Shown: positions 39,139-51,383, counted from the stretch's first letter. The stretch: DNA of 64,000 nt from an uncultured Porphyromonadaceae bacterium (GCA_947177575.1 CAMWVA010000003.1:1-64000), one strand, 5' to 3'. Translations and numbers: made by a program. Notes: generated by a model not told the origin, from the letters alone.

Positions 39139-40653
39139 TTAGATGGCACCCTGTATGGCTGCTATTATAGGCTGGAAACTATGCTGGATAGTCTCGTTAA
39201 TCCAGTTGGGGAAGCAACCTATACCGGCGATACATACTATCAGTGTCACTGTCGAAAGACGTTCCCACCATGTGGCATCGGTAAGCTGACGGTGATGTTC
39301 GTCGTGTACAGGACCAAGCAGAAGCTTGCCGACAACACGCAAAATATAGACTGCTGTGGTAACGATAGCACTGCAAGCACAGATGACAAAGATACGGTGG
39401 AAGAGGTCGCTGTCCTGGAAAGCACCGAAGAAGATAGTCATCTCAGCTACGAAGCCCGAAAGACCCGGCAGACCTAAAGAAGCGAAACCTGCTATCATGT
39501 AACATACACCTAAATAAGGCATAATCTGCATCAGACCGCCCATCTGACGTATGTCACGTGTGTGGGTACGTCCGTAAATCATACCGATAAGAGCAAAGAA
39601 GAGAGCTGTCATCAGACCGTGTGAGAGCATTTGCATGATAGCACCTGTCATTGCTGTGGTGTTAAGCATCAGGATAGCGAAGAGCACCATACCGCAGTGT
39701 GACACCGAAGAGTAAGCGTTGATATACTTCAGGTCGGTCTGAACACAGGCTGAGAATGCACCGTACACAATCGAGATACCGGTAAGTATGATGAATATCC
39801 AGGCCAGTTCGTTAGCTGCCTGCGGAAGCAGGAAGATAGCGATACGGAAGCAGCCGTAACCACCGAGCTTCATAAGCACACCGGCATGAAGCATCGAAAC
39901 TGCTGTGGGGGCGCAGGCATGACCGTCAGGACTCCATGTGTGGAACGGGAACATTGCGCCGAGAACACCGAAACCTACAAAGGTAAAGCAGAAGAGCATA
40001 TTCTGCCATGAGGGGTCAATCGAAGCGTTATGCGAGATTTCAAGGATATTCCATGTCAGCTGTCCGCCTTCGGGTGCAGAGTGCCAGAATATACCGAGCA
40101 GACCGAGCATCAGGAAGGCAGAACCGCCCATCAGCATCAGTGTCAGCTTCATAGCTGAATATTCCTTACGGCCTGTGCCCCAGACACCGATAAGCAGGTA
40201 CATCGGGATAAGTGCCACCTCATAGAACATGAACATTGTGAACATGTCTATCGAGATAAAGAAGCCGAATACACCCGTTGAAAGCAGGGCAAACCAAAGG
40301 AAGAAATTCTTGGGCAGAGGATTAATCTGCCATGAGGCTATCGTGCCTGCGAATACTATTACAGCGCTGAGCAGAAGCATCAGTACCGAGATGCCGTCTA
40401 CGCCGACTGCAAGATGTATGTTGAGCGGCGCATACCACATCCAGCTGCCTGTGAAGAGCATTTCGCTTTCATCACCCATGCCGCGCAGGCGCAGGAAGTC
40501 GCAGCAGAGCCAGATGGCCAGACCCAGCAGGGCGACCGAACATACCACCATCACCGCACGGATGGCCTTCATATTGCTGTTGCGGCACAGGCCCAGTCCG
40601 GCCATCATAATGATGGGTATGATTACAAACCAGATTAATATATTTCCGAACAT
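39139..40653 (-). CDS. nuoM: NADH-quinone oxidoreductase subunit M
   Basis: FPFHTWSPDGHACAPTAVSMLHAGVLMKLGGYG; LKYINAYSSVSHCG. Confidence 0.95.
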   Translation of the reverse strand: MFGNILIWFVIIPIIMMAGLGLCRNSNMKAIRAVMVVCSVALLGLAIWLCCDFLRLRGMGDESEMLFTGSWMWYAPLNIHLAVGVDGISVLMLLLSAVIVFAGTIASWQINPLPKNFFLWFALLSTGVFGFFISIDMFTMFMFYEVALIPMYLLIGVWGTGRKEYSAMKLTLMLMGGSAFLMLGLLGIFWHSAPEGGQLTWNILEISHNASIDPSWQNMLFCFTFVGFGVLGAMFPFHTWSPDGHACAPTAVSMLHAGVLMKLGGYGCFRIAIFLLPQAANELAWIFIILTGISIVYGAFSACVQTDLKYINAYSSVSHCGMVLFAILMLNTTAMTGAIMQMLSHGLMTALFFALIGMIYGRTHTRDIRQMGGLMQIMPYLGVCYMIAGFASLGLPGLSGFVAEMTIFFGAFQDSDLFHRIFVICACSAIVTTAVYILRVVGKLLLGPVHDEHHRQLTDATWWERLSTVTLIVCIAGIGCFPNWINETIQHSFQPIIAAIQGAI

Positions 40654-40686
40654 AATGTTAGATTTTTCTGCGTTGCGACTTTCAGG

Positions 40687-42630
40687 TTAGATCAGACAAA
40701 GCCACGTTATGGCTGCAAGTACAACAGCACCCATGAAGTACCAGATGACGTAGGCCTGTATAGCGCCGTTCTGCATACCCTTGATAGAAGCTGAAGCACG
40801 CTGTGCTATCCATGCCATACCGTCCATAGTGGCATCTATGACGTGACGGTCGAACCATGCTATGCTGCGGCAGATGATACCGAAGATAATCTTATGTGTG
40901 ATGAACTGATAGATTTCATCCCAGTAGAAGCGGCGGTGGGCTGCCTCCCAGAGTGTGGGCATCATATTCTTAAGACGTGTCGGCACACTGTTCTCCTTGA
41001 AGTAAAGCTTAAATGCTATAAAGATACCGATGAGAGCTATAATTATACTTGTTATAGCAACGGGTGCTTCAAGATGAATGTGATAAGGCTCGCCGTTCCA
41101 TGTGATAAACTCGCCGAAAGGTATAAAACCGGCAACACAGCTCACAGCGGCAAGAATAATGAGCGGAAGTGACATCTGCCAGGGAGCGTCGTGCGGACGA
41201 TGCTCTTTGTAGTGAGGATTCTCTTTCCACCAGAATACGAGGAAGTACATACGGAACATGTAGAAAGCCGTCAGACCGGCTACCATGCTCATCCATGCAC
41301 CCCATACCCAGTTATTGGCATACATAGCAGCAAGCATTTCGTCCTTAGAGAAGAATCCTGAGAACGGAGGAATACCGGCAATAGCAAGACAGCCTATAAG
41401 GAATGTCCAGTGAGTGATAGGCATATACTTGTAAAGACCGCCCATGGCAGTATAATTGTTGCTGTGTACGGCATGTATCAGGGCACCGGCACCAAGGAAG
41501 AGCAACGCCTTGAACATAGCGTGAGTGAACAGGTGGAACATCGAAGCCATATAGCCGAGTCCGCTGTAATGTACACCCTCGATAGGCTGGTCATAAGCCA
41601 CACCTAACGATACCATCATGAAGGCTATCTGTGATATGGTCGAGAAAGCCAGAATACGCTTGATGTCTATCTGAGCGCAGGCTACGGCTGCTGCATAGAA
41701 TGCTGTGATAGCACCTACGACGGTAACGAAAGTCAGCGAGCTGGGTACAACACAGTACACCGGGAACATACGGGCCACCAGATATACACCGGCCACAACC
41801 ATTGTGGCAGCGTGGATAAGAGCCGATACAGGAGTCGGACCCTCCATAGCGTCGGGAAGCCAGATATGCAGCGGAAGCATTGCAGACTTACCCATACCAC
41901 CTGTGAAGATAAGTACCATAGCCCAAGTCAGAGCCGAAGCGCCCATGAAAGTAGCACCACCGGTCGAACCGAGTACTGACTCGGGATTCTGTGTAAGAGT
42001 GATAAAGTTGAATGTATCGGTAAAGTACGACAGTACAAGAATACCGATCAGGAAGCCGAGGTCAGCAAAGCGGGTTACTATAAACGCCTTTTTCGAAGCC
42101 GATACAGCCGACGGCAGTTTGTAGAAGAAACCGATGAGCAGGTACGAAGACACACCTACAAGCTCCCAGAAAATATACATCTGGAAGATGTTAGTAGCTA
42201 CAACAAGGCCGAGCATCGAGAATGTGAAGAGCGACAGGAAGGCGTAATAACGCTGGAAACCCGGCTCATGCTCCATATAACCCCAGCTGTAGAGGTGTAC
42301 CATGAACGAGATTGTGGTGATGACTATAAGCATCATCGCCGAGATAGGATCGAGCAGGAAACCGAGGTTCACTACAAGACGCTGTGTGAAAGCCAGCCAG
42401 GTGACATCGAACACCTGATACTGCTGACGGACACCGTCAAGTATGAACAGGGGGTCGCCGCTGAAATAATAGGTAAAAGCCACGATGTAGGCCAGTACAG
42501 CCGTCGTGCCAAGACCGCAGATGCCGAGCACACCTGCAAGTTTGCGCGACATCTTGACGCCCCCGATGCCTAAGACGAGGAACATCGTGATCGGAATCGC
42601 CAGAATCAGAATTGGAAGTGTAATGTCCAT
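40687..42630 (-). CDS. nuoL: NADH-quinone oxidoreductase subunit L
   Basis: PLHIWLPDAMEGPTPVSALIHAATMVVAGVYLVARM; DIKRILAFSTISQIAFM. Confidence 0.95.
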   Translation of the reverse strand: MDITLPILILAIPITMFLVLGIGGVKMSRKLAGVLGICGLGTTAVLAYIVAFTYYFSGDPLFILDGVRQQYQVFDVTWLAFTQRLVVNLGFLLDPISAMMLIVITTISFMVHLYSWGYMEHEPGFQRYYAFLSLFTFSMLGLVVATNIFQMYIFWELVGVSSYLLIGFFYKLPSAVSASKKAFIVTRFADLGFLIGILVLSYFTDTFNFITLTQNPESVLGSTGGATFMGASALTWAMVLIFTGGMGKSAMLPLHIWLPDAMEGPTPVSALIHAATMVVAGVYLVARMFPVYCVVPSSLTFVTVVGAITAFYAAAVACAQIDIKRILAFSTISQIAFMMVSLGVAYDQPIEGVHYSGLGYMASMFHLFTHAMFKALLFLGAGALIHAVHSNNYTAMGGLYKYMPITHWTFLIGCLAIAGIPPFSGFFSKDEMLAAMYANNWVWGAWMSMVAGLTAFYMFRMYFLVFWWKENPHYKEHRPHDAPWQMSLPLIILAAVSCVAGFIPFGEFITWNGEPYHIHLEAPVAITSIIIALIGIFIAFKLYFKENSVPTRLKNMMPTLWEAAHRRFYWDEIYQFITHKIIFGIICRSIAWFDRHVIDATMDGMAWIAQRASASIKGMQNGAIQAYVIWYFMGAVVLAAITWLCLI

Positions 42631-42633
42631 ATC

Positions 42634-42945
42634 TTAGTGTTTCAGTTTGTTGATTTCACGTACGTCGGTGTTACCGATTGCCCGGTAGATATTGATGATA
42701 ATAGCGATAGCTATGGCTGTCTCGGCAGCGGCTATGGCTATCGAGAACAACGTGAACACCATACCTTCCATCGAGCCAGGGAAGAGGAAACGATTGAAAA
42801 CCACGAAATTTAGGTCAGCCGAATTGAGCATAAGCTCAAGTGATATCAGCATCGCAATCAGGTTTTTACGGGTGACGAACCCGTAGACGCCGCAGACGAA
42901 CATTATGACGCTGGGCACAAGATACCATAATATGCTTAAGTCCAT
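42634..42945 (-). CDS. nuoK: NADH-quinone oxidoreductase subunit K
   Basis: TRKNLIAMLISLELMLNSADLNFVVF; AIAAAETAIAIAIIINIYR. Confidence 0.94.
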   Translation of the reverse strand: MDLSILWYLVPSVIMFVCGVYGFVTRKNLIAMLISLELMLNSADLNFVVFNRFLFPGSMEGMVFTLFSIAIAAAETAIAIAIIINIYRAIGNTDVREINKLKH

Positions 42946-42951
42946 AGATGT

Positions 42952-43479
42952 TTATCTTTTGCGCGCCACTACGACGCCGCCGATTATACATGCCAGAAGC
43001 AGTACACTGACTGCCTCGAACGGAAGCAGATACTGGAAACGGTTGGTACCCGTGAAGGCCGTGCCTATGTCGTGCATAGTGATAGGCGTGGTGCTGTTGA
43101 GGCACTCTGTCAAGGACAGACCGTTAAGCAGCGGCATCTTGAAGAGGGCAAACAGAAGCACTACCGTACCGGCCACCGCACACATAGTGCCTAAGAAGCG
43201 ACGATGCGACTCAAGCGGGGCATTCTTCTGGTCAGGCTTGTGCGTAAGGACGATCGAGAACACAAACAGCACCATTATGCCGCCGGCATATACGGCTATC
43301 TGGACAGCACCTAAAAACTGGAAACCCAGCTGGAAATAGAAGATAGCCGTGCAGATAAGCACAAACAGCAGATATGTGGCCGATCGCAGAAGCTTGCGTG
43401 ATGTCACTGTCAGGAAGCTGAATACTACCGTGGCAATGGCTATCACGAAATACAGAATTATATTTGCTACTGAATCCAT
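42952..43479 (-). CDS. nuoJ: NADH-quinone oxidoreductase subunit J
   Basis: YFQLGFQFLGAVQIAVYAGGIMVLFVFSIVLT. Confidence 0.93.
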   Translation of the reverse strand: MDSVANIILYFVIAIATVVFSFLTVTSRKLLRSATYLLFVLICTAIFYFQLGFQFLGAVQIAVYAGGIMVLFVFSIVLTHKPDQKNAPLESHRRFLGTMCAVAGTVVLLFALFKMPLLNGLSLTECLNSTTPITMHDIGTAFTGTNRFQYLLPFEAVSVLLLACIIGGVVVARKR

Positions 43480-43487
43480 TATATGAG

Positions 43488-44168
43488 TTATTTGTTTTCG
43501 GTGTTGTCTGTGGCCCGTGCTGCAGGTTTAGGTGTGCCTGCTGCGGGCGCCTCAGGTTTGGCTGCCTGCGCACCGCCTTCTGCAGCTGCTTTAGCGGCTG
43601 CGGCTGCACGCTCGGCTTTTATCTTAGCAGCTTTGGCAAGAGCCTCGGCTTTGATGCGGGCAAGTTCTTCAGGCGACATAGCGGGTTTAGCCGGAGCAGC
43701 AGGTGCCGGTGTCGCTGGTTCAGGACGATAGTTGAGCTGTTTGATAAGAGCGTCACGGGTGAACACAGCCTGCTCAAAGTCATTGGAGAACTCCAGAGCA
43801 TCCTGCGGACATGTGGTGACACAAAGCATACAGAAAGTACATGAACCAAGATCGTACATATACTTGTCCAGAACACGTTTTTTCTTACCGTCAGGCAGTT
43901 CAACCATCTTGGTAGTCAGCTGGATAGTGCCATTAGGACAGTTCATCTGGCATATACCGCAGCCTATGCACTTGTGGCGCCCTTCGGCGTCATACTTCAG
44001 AGTGAGTTCCGCACGAAACCGGTCAGAAATGTTGAGGGTGGCACGGTTCTCGGGATAACACTCAGTTATCTTTGGTGTCACGAGTTCCTTGCCGGTCACC
44101 TGCATTCCCTGTGCGAGGCTTTTGAGGCCCTTTCCCACCGATGAAAAATATTCCTTTATACTACTCAT
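43488..44168 (-). CDS. nuoI: NADH-quinone oxidoreductase subunit I with Ala/Pro/Lys-rich C-terminal extension (start chosen at MSSIKEYF)
   Basis: Two 4Fe-4S motifs CIGCGICQMNCP and CTFCMLCVTTCP. Confidence 0.92.
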   Translation of the reverse strand: MSSIKEYFSSVGKGLKSLAQGMQVTGKELVTPKITECYPENRATLNISDRFRAELTLKYDAEGRHKCIGCGICQMNCPNGTIQLTTKMVELPDGKKKRVLDKYMYDLGSCTFCMLCVTTCPQDALEFSNDFEQAVFTRDALIKQLNYRPEPATPAPAAPAKPAMSPEELARIKAEALAKAAKIKAERAAAAAKAAAEGGAQAAKPEAPAAGTPKPAARATDNTENK

Positions 44169-44211
44169 TATATATTCTGAAAATACGTTTCTTAAAGATA
44201 CATCCTGTGTG

Positions 44212-45105
44212 TTATCGTTCCACCTGACCTCCGAGGATGTCAAGGAGTTCGGTGGTGATGCTTTGCTGACGAAGCTTATTGTACTCAAGCCGCAGGCTTT
44301 CGAGCAGCTTCTTAGCATTGTCGTTAGCACTCTGCATGGCCATCACGCGTGCAGCCTGTTCTGAGGCACGGTTTTCGATGGTTATCTCCTGCATGGTCGA
44401 GAGCACGAACATCGGTAAAACCTCGTTAAAGATACTGTTAGCGTCAGGTTCGAAAATGTAAAGCTGATTAGCCTGTGCTTTGTCGGTTAGTTGCTCTCCG
44501 CTCAATGCCTTATGGTCTACCGGGAAAATCTGGTCGCTACTGGCTATCTGACGGCTCATGGACACATAGCGCATATATACTACTTCCACCATATCCACAC
44601 TGCCTTCAAGAAAGGCCTTACGTAATTGTTCGGTGAAGTTGCTGACAGTAGCAGCATCCATTTTTGAGTCAACGCCGTCGGTCAGACGCATTTCTACGCC
44701 CTGCTGTTGCAGATGTGCCACAGCACGTGTGACCTTACGGCCTACCGGATATATAATAAAGCGAACCGCATTGCCATACTGCTCACGCAGATGGTTGAGC
44801 TCTACGAGAAGATGCTTGAAGATATTGATATTATAGGCGCCGCAGAGTCCGTCGTCACTGCCGTACACCACTACGCCTACGGTGTGCACATCGCGTGTCT
44901 CGGTCAGGGGCGAATTAAAATTCTCGCCTGTGGCCAGTATGTGACCCATGATACGTTTTATCTGGTTCTTAAAGGGCAACAGCTGGCGTAGCTCCGACTC
45001 GTACTTGTGTACCTTTGCCGAAGATATCATTTTCATTGCGCCGGTGATTTTCTCACTCGACGCCACCGAGCCTATTCGCGTCTTGAGTTCCCTGAGGGTG
45101 GCCAT
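44212..45105 (-). CDS. atpG: ATP synthase F1 gamma subunit
   Basis: MATLRELKTRIGSVASSEKITGAMKMISSAKVHK; SDDGLCGAYN; YNKLRQQSITTELLDILGG. Confidence 0.96.
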   Translation of the reverse strand: MATLRELKTRIGSVASSEKITGAMKMISSAKVHKYESELRQLLPFKNQIKRIMGHILATGENFNSPLTETRDVHTVGVVVYGSDDGLCGAYNINIFKHLLVELNHLREQYGNAVRFIIYPVGRKVTRAVAHLQQQGVEMRLTDGVDSKMDAATVSNFTEQLRKAFLEGSVDMVEVVYMRYVSMSRQIASSDQIFPVDHKALSGEQLTDKAQANQLYIFEPDANSIFNEVLPMFVLSTMQEITIENRASEQAARVMAMQSANDNAKKLLESLRLEYNKLRQQSITTELLDILGGQVER

Positions 45106-45141
45106 GTGTTGTGTTGATGATTTGGTTTGTCAGAAATCTCC

Positions 45142-45190
45142 GCACCGGTGTCCGAAAGACTAATTCAGTTCTCCGGACACCCGTGCGGCT
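45142..45190 (-). terminator. Hairpin in the atpA-atpG intergenic space (attenuator or processing hairpin)
   Basis: CCGCACCGGTGTCCG / CGGACACCCGTGCGG, 15-bp arms with one mismatch. Confidence 0.5.
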
Positions 45191-45210
45191 TGGTTTGGTT
45201 TTGATTAGGC

Positions 45211-46794
45211 TTATGCCTTGGTCATGTATCGGGCTGATATTTCAGCGGCGCATTCACGCAGTTTAGCCTGAACATCGTCAGTGAGCTGACCGGCTCTAAG
45301 TTGGTCAAGCACTTCTTTCTGATATTTGGCTTTAACAAGCTGCAGGAACAGTTTCTCGAATTCTTCTACCTTATCAATAGGTACATTCTCGAGCAGTCCG
45401 TTCACACCGCAATAGATTACAGCTATCTGATTCTCGACAGGCCAGGGCTGATACTGCGGCTGTATAAGAAGCTGCTGGTTCTTGCGGCCGCGGTCTATCA
45501 CTTTGGCAGTCACAGGGTCGATGTCGCCGCCGAACTTGGTAAACGACTCAAGTTCGCGGAACTGAGCCTGTGCAATCTTAAGCGTACCGGCCACTTTCTT
45601 CATCGACTTGATCTGTGCGTTACCACCTACACGCGACACCGATATACCTACGTTAATAGCCGGACGGATACCCTGATTGAAAAGAGCTGTCTCAAGGAAT
45701 ATCTGACCGTCGGTAATCGAGATTACGTTAGTAGGAATGTAAGCCGAAACGTCGCCTGCCTGAGTCTCGATAATAGGGAGTGCTGTCAGCGAACCACCAC
45801 CCTTCACCATGGGTTTGAGCACAGCGGGAAGGTCATTCATCTTTTCAGCTACTTCCTGGTCATCAATGATTTTAGCGGCACGTTCAAGCAGACGTGAGTG
45901 CAGGTAGAATATATCGCCGGGATATGCCTCACGACCTGAAGGACGCTTAAGCACCAGCGAAATCTCGCGGTATGCTACTGCCTGCTTTGAAAGGTCATCA
46001 TAGACGATGAGCGCATCACGGCCGGTATCGCGGAAATATTCTCCTATGGCTACGCCGGCAAACGGTGCCCAGTAGCGCATTGAGGCTGAGTCGGCAGCTG
46101 TGGCTGCGACAACGCAGGTATATTCCAGAGCGCCATATTTCTCAAGAGTATGCACAAGAGCTGCTACTGATGAGGCTTTCTGGCCTATAGCGACATAGAT
46201 ACAATATACCGGTTTGCCGGCCAGGAAATTCTGGCGCTGGTTGATGATAGTATCAACGGCTATTGCAGTCTTACCTATCTGACGGTCGCCAATGATAAGC
46301 TCGCGCTGACCGCGACCTATAGGAATCATGGCGTCGACAGCCTTAAGACCTGTCTGTAAAGGCTGGTTAACCGGCGAACGGAATATTACACCGGGAGCCT
46401 TACGCTCAAGAGGAAGGCGTATCAGCTTACCTTCGATAGGCCCTTTGCCGTCGATAGGTTCGCCGAGGATATTGATTACACGGCCGAGCAGTCCTTCACC
46501 TACTGGTATAGAAGCAATCTCACCGGTGCGCCGCACGGTCATGTTCTCAGTGACTTTATTTACATCGTTGAGCAGCACGACGCCGACGTTGCTTTCCTCA
46601 AGATTGAGGGCCACGCCTTTAACGCCGTTCTCAAATTCCACCAGCTCGTTCGAGCGCACATTGTCAAGGCCGTAGACGTGTGCAACACCGTCACCGACAT
46701 TGAGCACCGTACCGGTCTCCTCAAACTTTACCTTCGAGTCGATGTCGGCGAGCTGCTGTTTTAAAACATCTGATAATTCGCTTGGATTAAGCAT
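45211..46794 (-). CDS. atpA: ATP synthase F1 alpha subunit
   Basis: [28 protein letters not shown]. Confidence 0.97.
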   Translation of the reverse strand: MLNPSELSDVLKQQLADIDSKVKFEETGTVLNVGDGVAHVYGLDNVRSNELVEFENGVKGVALNLEESNVGVVLLNDVNKVTENMTVRRTGEIASIPVGEGLLGRVINILGEPIDGKGPIEGKLIRLPLERKAPGVIFRSPVNQPLQTGLKAVDAMIPIGRGQRELIIGDRQIGKTAIAVDTIINQRQNFLAGKPVYCIYVAIGQKASSVAALVHTLEKYGALEYTCVVAATAADSASMRYWAPFAGVAIGEYFRDTGRDALIVYDDLSKQAVAYREISLVLKRPSGREAYPGDIFYLHSRLLERAAKIIDDQEVAEKMNDLPAVLKPMVKGGGSLTALPIIETQAGDVSAYIPTNVISITDGQIFLETALFNQGIRPAINVGISVSRVGGNAQIKSMKKVAGTLKIAQAQFRELESFTKFGGDIDPVTAKVIDRGRKNQQLLIQPQYQPWPVENQIAVIYCGVNGLLENVPIDKVEEFEKLFLQLVKAKYQKEVLDQLRAGQLTDDVQAKLRECAAEISARYMTKA

Positions 46795-46798
46795 CTGT

Positions 46799-47344
46799 TC
46801 AATTGCTTCTTAATAGGTTTTGACGTAACTGTTCGATTTCGTTGCTTAGCGAGGCATCCATGCGCACGTTATCCACATCGATGACAAATCCGCCGATCAA
46901 GTCGGGATTGACCCGCAGACTGTACTCCAGACTGCAGTCCTTGTAAGCTCCGCTGACTACCTTTTTGAGTTTATTCATCTCCGCGTCGCCCAGCTCGGTC
47001 GCCGTTGTGATAGTCACCTGTGCGATATGATTGGCCTTGCGGTAGATATCACGATATGCCAACGCCATCTGGTATGCGAACTCCTCGCGGCCATGGGCCA
47101 GAATGAGCCATACAAACCGACGGTAATCGTCTTCTACCAGAGCGCCCGCCGCCGACTCGAGCAGCTTCTTCTTGTCGTCGTTGCTGACGTTCGGATTTGA
47201 AAGCACCCGCTGCAGGCCGGGGTTGTCTTGAAACGACTTCACCACTGCCAGCATCTCGTCATACACCTTACGGGACTTGCCCTGTTCTTCGGCGTATTTA
47301 TAGAGTGCCTTGGCGTAGCGGTGGGGTATTAGACCGTTGTTCAT
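46799..47344 (-). CDS. atpH: ATP synthase F1 delta subunit
   Basis: [52 protein letters not shown]. Confidence 0.93.
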   Translation of the reverse strand: MNNGLIPHRYAKALYKYAEEQGKSRKVYDEMLAVVKSFQDNPGLQRVLSNPNVSNDDKKKLLESAAGALVEDDYRRFVWLILAHGREEFAYQMALAYRDIYRKANHIAQVTITTATELGDAEMNKLKKVVSGAYKDCSLEYSLRVNPDLIGGFVIDVDNVRMDASLSNEIEQLRQNLLRSN

Positions 47345-47347
47345 CGC

Positions 47348-47842
47348 TTAGTTCTTCTCAATTTCGTCCAACAATTTGTTCACAAGCTCCTTCTGAGCAG
47401 CGTCAGTCTTCATCTGACGACGCACCATTTTCTCGGCTATCTCGATTGAGAACTTGCTTACTTCGTTTCTAAACTGAAGCTCGGCTTCCTTGCGTGACTG
47501 TTCTATCGACACTTTGGCAGCGTCCATGACCTTCTGGGCCTCGAGGCTCGCCTCGTTCTTGGCCTCTTCGATGATCTGGGTCTTCATCTGCGCTGCCTCA
47601 CGCAACATTTCGGCCTGACGCTGACGTGCTTCCTCCATGTATTTGCTGGCTTCGGCACGTGCATTGTCAAGCTGCTCCTTGGCTTGCCGGGCATACTCAA
47701 CTCCGTTGTCGATTGTGTCGGCACGGGCGTCCATATTCTTCAGTATCACAGGCCATCCCCATATAGCTAACACTACGAACAGCACTGCGAAGGCTATGAA
47801 CATCCAGAACACCAAGCCGAAATCAGGCGTGAATAGTTCCAT
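47348..47842 (-). CDS. atpF: ATP synthase Fo b subunit
   Basis: FGLVFWMFIAFAVLFVVLAIWGWPVILKNMDARADTIDNGVEYARQAKEQLDNA. Confidence 0.94.
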   Translation of the reverse strand: MELFTPDFGLVFWMFIAFAVLFVVLAIWGWPVILKNMDARADTIDNGVEYARQAKEQLDNARAEASKYMEEARQRQAEMLREAAQMKTQIIEEAKNEASLEAQKVMDAAKVSIEQSRKEAELQFRNEVSKFSIEIAEKMVRRQMKTDAAQKELVNKLLDEIEKN

Positions 47843-47915
47843 TATCTGTTATTTGTGTTGGTTTTGATTGTGTTGGTTACTATTCTCTCGTGGCCGCGGC
47901 TGCTGCCGGGGCTTT

Positions 47916-48161
47916 TTAGAGGAACAGGGCGAGAGCTGCTACAATCACAGCGAAGAGGGCCACACCTTCCACGAGGGCGGCTATCACAATCATGCTCGAA
48001 CGGATGTCGCCGGCTGCTTCGGGCTGACGGGCGATAGCCTCCATGGCTGAGCTTCCGATCTTACCGATACCCATGCCTGCACCGATTGCTGCCACACCGG
48101 CACCTAATGCTGCACCGAGAGCTGCTAACGGTGCCACTGCTGCTAAAATCATTGATAACAT
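47916..48161 (-). CDS. atpE: ATP synthase Fo c subunit
   Basis: Two TM hairpin; GSSAMEAIARQPEAAGDIRSSMIVIAALVEGVALFAVIV. Confidence 0.95.
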   Translation of the reverse strand: MLSMILAAVAPLAALGAALGAGVAAIGAGMGIGKIGSSAMEAIARQPEAAGDIRSSMIVIAALVEGVALFAVIVAALALFL

Positions 48162-48239
48162 AGTTCTGAGTTTTTTGAGTGTTGTGTTATTGTTTTGTTG
48201 TTATTTCGTTTCTTTTTTGTTCTGCTCTCACAGTGTGTT

Positions 48240-49523
48240 TCAAACGGCTATATCGTCACCTGCTACTTTCATAACATCATCTTCCTTATGATGGTGTCCG
48301 TCTTCCTGACCCATAGCTATAAACATGGTCGAAAGCAGGGTGAACACGTATGCCTGAATGAAGCTTACCAGCACATCGAGAGCAAGCATGAAGATAGTGA
48401 ACAGTATTGATACTACTACCGAGCTGCCAGCTACAGCCGCACCGAAAGCGGCAAAGATAAAGATAATCATAACCAGCGTTATCACTATCATGTGGCCGCC
48501 CATCATATTGGCGAAAAGTCGGATACACAGAGCTGCCGGTTTCGTAAAGATACCGAATATCTCAATAAGCTGCATGATTGGCAGCGGGAACTTCAGGAAC
48601 AATGGTACATCAGGCCAGAATATTTCTTTCCAGTAATGTTTTGTACCCAGCACATTGGTGATTACAAAGGTCATAACTGCCAGAACAAGTGTCACAGCGA
48701 TATTACCTGTCAGGTTAGCACCACCCGGGAAGATAACTATCAGACCCAAAAGGTTAAGCACCAATATAAAGAAGAAACACGTCAGAAGGAACGGAGCGAA
48801 TTTCTTAGCTTTATCACCTAAAGTAGCCTTGATGACACCGGTATAGATAAAATCTATCAGCATCTCCATAAAGCCGAGTCCCTTGCGGGGAGCCTTGAAG
48901 CCCTTGCGTGCATACCATCTCACTACGCTCATCACCATCAGAGTGACAATAATCGCAGCAATGAAAAGTGCAAGTACATTCTTGGTTATTGATATATCCC
49001 AAGGCTTATATTCACGGTAATAAACTCCGTCGAACTTCACGTAACCGTCAACGATAGAATCCGGATTACCGGGAGTACCCTGTGCCACAGTCATGGCGTA
49101 GACTTCAGATTCTTCAGCCGGAGTAAGAGGAAAGATTTCAACTACTTTGTTCTTGTGCTTGCTTTCATGAGCTATACAGAAACGGTAGGTCTTTCCATCG
49201 CGTTCCACTTCATGAATCACAGGAGTCAGATGCTCTGTTTCTTCGCCGGTAGCCTCGTCACGGTACACCGTCACTTCGGTCAGTTTGCCCGAAGAGAAAC
49301 AGAACCATTTGCCGTCTTCGGCACGTACTATCACGGGCAGCGGTATGCGGTAGACATGGCTGAAAGGCACCTCCCAGCCGTAGCCGTCGCCGAGATGATG
49401 GAAGATGGCTTCCTTCACGTTCACCTCTCCCCCGCCCTCCTCGTGAGATGAGGCCAGGGCTGTCTGAGGCAGCATCAGCAGAGCTGCCAGCAGAACAAGT
49501 AATGATGTTAGCTTCTTTGTCAT
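48240..49523 (-). CDS. atpB: ATP synthase Fo a subunit with long exported N-terminal region
   Basis: C-terminal KPAALCIRLFANMMGGHMIVITLVMIIF; N-terminal signal peptide and about 170-aa soluble region. Confidence 0.94.
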   Translation of the reverse strand: MTKKLTSLLVLLAALLMLPQTALASSHEEGGGEVNVKEAIFHHLGDGYGWEVPFSHVYRIPLPVIVRAEDGKWFCFSSGKLTEVTVYRDEATGEETEHLTPVIHEVERDGKTYRFCIAHESKHKNKVVEIFPLTPAEESEVYAMTVAQGTPGNPDSIVDGYVKFDGVYYREYKPWDISITKNVLALFIAAIIVTLMVMSVVRWYARKGFKAPRKGLGFMEMLIDFIYTGVIKATLGDKAKKFAPFLLTCFFFILVLNLLGLIVIFPGGANLTGNIAVTLVLAVMTFVITNVLGTKHYWKEIFWPDVPLFLKFPLPIMQLIEIFGIFTKPAALCIRLFANMMGGHMIVITLVMIIFIFAAFGAAVAGSSVVVSILFTIFMLALDVLVSFIQAYVFTLLSTMFIAMGQEDGHHHKEDDVMKVAGDDIAV

Positions 49524-49535
49524 CTTCTCTGTCTC

Positions 49536-49772
49536 TTAGTATATGCACACCGACACCACATTGTCATCGACATCGGCTAAACCGCCTTTTATCTCCACGC
49601 TCTTTTCAGCACCTTCGGGGGTACGGTAGCGTACCTTGCCCGACGTCAGAACCGATATGAGCGGTGCGTGGTTTCTGAGCACAGTGAAGCTGCCCAAAGC
49701 TCCGGGCAGTGTAACTGACTCTGCCTCGCCGCTGAACGTCACCTCACGGGCCGATATTATTTCGAGTGTCAT
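49536..49772 (-). CDS. atpC: ATP synthase F1 epsilon subunit (short)
   Basis: LEIISAREVTFSGEAESVTLPGALGSFTVLRNHAPLISVLTSGKVRYR. Confidence 0.93.
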   Translation of the reverse strand: MTLEIISAREVTFSGEAESVTLPGALGSFTVLRNHAPLISVLTSGKVRYRTPEGAEKSVEIKGGLADVDDNVVSVCIY

Positions 49773-49817
49773 ATATGATGTTTGGTTTTGGTTGTCGGCC
49801 GCATCGCGGCCGCTGCT

Positions 49818-51383
<1,566 letters not shown>

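Noticed and set aside
45301-45897. 198-aa plus-strand ORF
   Set aside because: Antisense to atpA; shadow ORF.
47916-48161. Possible sodium-type c subunit
   Set aside because: The carboxylate context is LVEGVALF without the ES/T and helix-1 glutamine pattern of sodium-binding c rings, so it reads as proton-type.
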